DNA of 64,000 nt, from contig CM060732.1 in the NCBI GenBank assembly GCA_030704615.1, positions 5,270,001 through 5,334,000 of the forward strand, read 5' to 3'. Position 1 is the stretch's first letter; every line of letters starts with the position of its first letter. Under the pieces are notes generated by a model that was not told where the DNA came from, did not search any database, and saw only the letters and a list, made by a program, of their open reading frames with translations. The stretch is from Takakia lepidozioides. Taxonomy: Eukaryota > Streptophyta > Takakiopsida > Takakiales > Takakiaceae. Shown here piece after piece: positions 63,215 through 64,000 of the stretch. The position numbers and the translations under genes were made by a program.

Positions 63215-63997
63215 TCAGTGTTGGGCAATAGCAAGATTCTCAAAAGCCATAGGCATGACTCTCTTGAACAACTCTGCCCACTGGGCACATGCTTGTGTCC
63301 ACACATCCGGATCATCAAGGTTGAGGACTACTGCAACCTCCCTGCGAATAGACGCAAACAAATCTGGCTCTCGGCCAAAGAGAAGGAAATATGGTGAGAA
63401 GGAGGCAAGTGATGCTTGCTTGCTAAACCTGTAGCCCATGGCTAGCCAAGGTACTTGAAGATCCCAATCTCCTAGGTGTCCTTTTTGCAAGCCATACTTG
63501 CGCAAACCCCTCTTCACCGTCTGCACCACTCTCTCTACCAAGCCATCGGCCTCAAGATGATCCCGAGAAGTGGTACGGTGGTCTATCAAGGCTTTATCAC
63601 ACAAAGCTTGAAACTCCCCCAAGAACTCTCTCCTTTGGTCCGTGCGTACCTCAGCTGGAACACCAAATCGGCTAAGCACACGATCTTGGAATGCATACGC
63701 AGCCCCCTCACTAGCCTTGTCAGGCAATGGAACCAACTCAATCCACTTGGAGAAGTGCTCCACCATCACCAACACGTATCTGTGGTGACGCATCGTCAGT
63801 GGCAAAGGCCCTGCAAAGTCAAGACTCCACCTGTAGCCCAATCCCATGATGGGTAAAGGATGCAACTGTAGTGTAGGGGCGTTGAATGAAGCACGCACCC
63901 TGTCACACACCATGCACCTAGCCACGAACTGTTGCACCTCTGTGTGCATACCACGCCACCAATACTGCCCCTGCAGTAAACTATGAGTGCGTTGCAC
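63215..63997 (-). CDS. Ty3/gypsy integrase (partial at window edge)
   Basis: Zinc-binding part: QYWWRGMHTEVQQFVARCMV with CxxC. Core: RWSLDFAGPLPLTMRHHRYV, EHFSKWIELVPLPDKASEGA, VRTDQRREFLGEFQALCDKA and DHLEADGLVERVVQTVKRGL. The two Asp and the Glu of DDE are present, although the usual TDQGREF has Arg for Gly. It is open over 260 codons and continues beyond the window. It represents a family different from the elements at 14-31 kb. Confidence 0.85.
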   Translation of the reverse strand: MQRTHSLLQGQYWWRGMHTEVQQFVARCMVCDRVRASFNAPTLQLHPLPIMGLGYRWSLDFAGPLPLTMRHHRYVLVMVEHFSKWIELVPLPDKASEGAAYAFQDRVLSRFGVPAEVRTDQRREFLGEFQALCDKALIDHRTTSRDHLEADGLVERVVQTVKRGLRKYGLQKGHLGDWDLQVPWLAMGYRFSKQASLASFSPYFLLFGREPDLFASIRREVAVVLNLDDPDVWTQACAQWAELFKRVMPMAFENLAIAQH

Positions 63998-64000
63998 TCC

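Overview
This is nuclear DNA of a streptophyte (green-lineage plant). Clear GT-AG introns, plant-type Ty3/gypsy and LINE elements, a PIF/Harbinger transposon, and PLS/DYW-class pentatricopeptide (PPR) sequences all say so. The DYW ending and the OSB-type PDF motifs favour a seed-free land plant (moss, lycophyte, fern or similar) over an alga, but the species cannot be named from the sequence. Gene density is low and most of the window is transposon or pseudogene.

Region 1 (1-12.7 kb, + strand) is the 3' two thirds of an RME-8/GRV2/DNAJC13-type endosomal protein gene. Most exon junctions are phase-consistent. It is dominated by one 3.86-kb exon carrying two IWN repeats, an unusual inserted domain and a Pro/Ser-rich tail. 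Its introns hold a PIF/Harbinger remnant (4.07-4.91 kb) and a complete TRIM retrotransposon (11.12-11.47 kb) whose two LTRs each contain a tRNA-like sequence with intact pol III A and B boxes.

Region 2 (13.5-36.8 kb) is a nest of retroelements. From left to right: a solo LTR; a minus-strand Ty3/gypsy RNaseH-integrase fragment; a LINE 3' end; a + strand Ty3/gypsy 5' half (LTR, tRNA-Ala primer site, extra ORF, gag, protease-dUTPase); a minus-strand gag-protease-DNA cytosine methyltransferase element meeting it tail to tail; a nearly full-length chromodomain Ty3/gypsy element with frameshifts and a lost integrase glutamate; and a G-poor LINE interrupted by a small LTR-like insertion.

Region 3 (36.8-57 kb) has a quiet stretch and then a mosaic of co-oriented host-gene fragments: organellar single-strand-binding (OSB) PDF motifs, PPR arrays, a POLE3/DPB4 histone-fold exon, two cytochrome P450 exons fused in frame to PPR repeats, a DYW tail, and exons of a SEC-C-motif gene. 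A roughly 300-bp module recurs three times at 40.1, 47.0 and 52.0 kb.

Region 4 (57-64 kb) has a minus-strand multi-exon gene of unknown function, a compact three-exon methyltransferase-like gene, tandem tRNA-like SINE relics, another PPR fragment, repeats rich in CCACTAGT, and the integrase-PHD end of a third Ty3/gypsy family.

The RME-8-like gene is the only long host gene that looks functional. The methyltransferase-like gene is also open.
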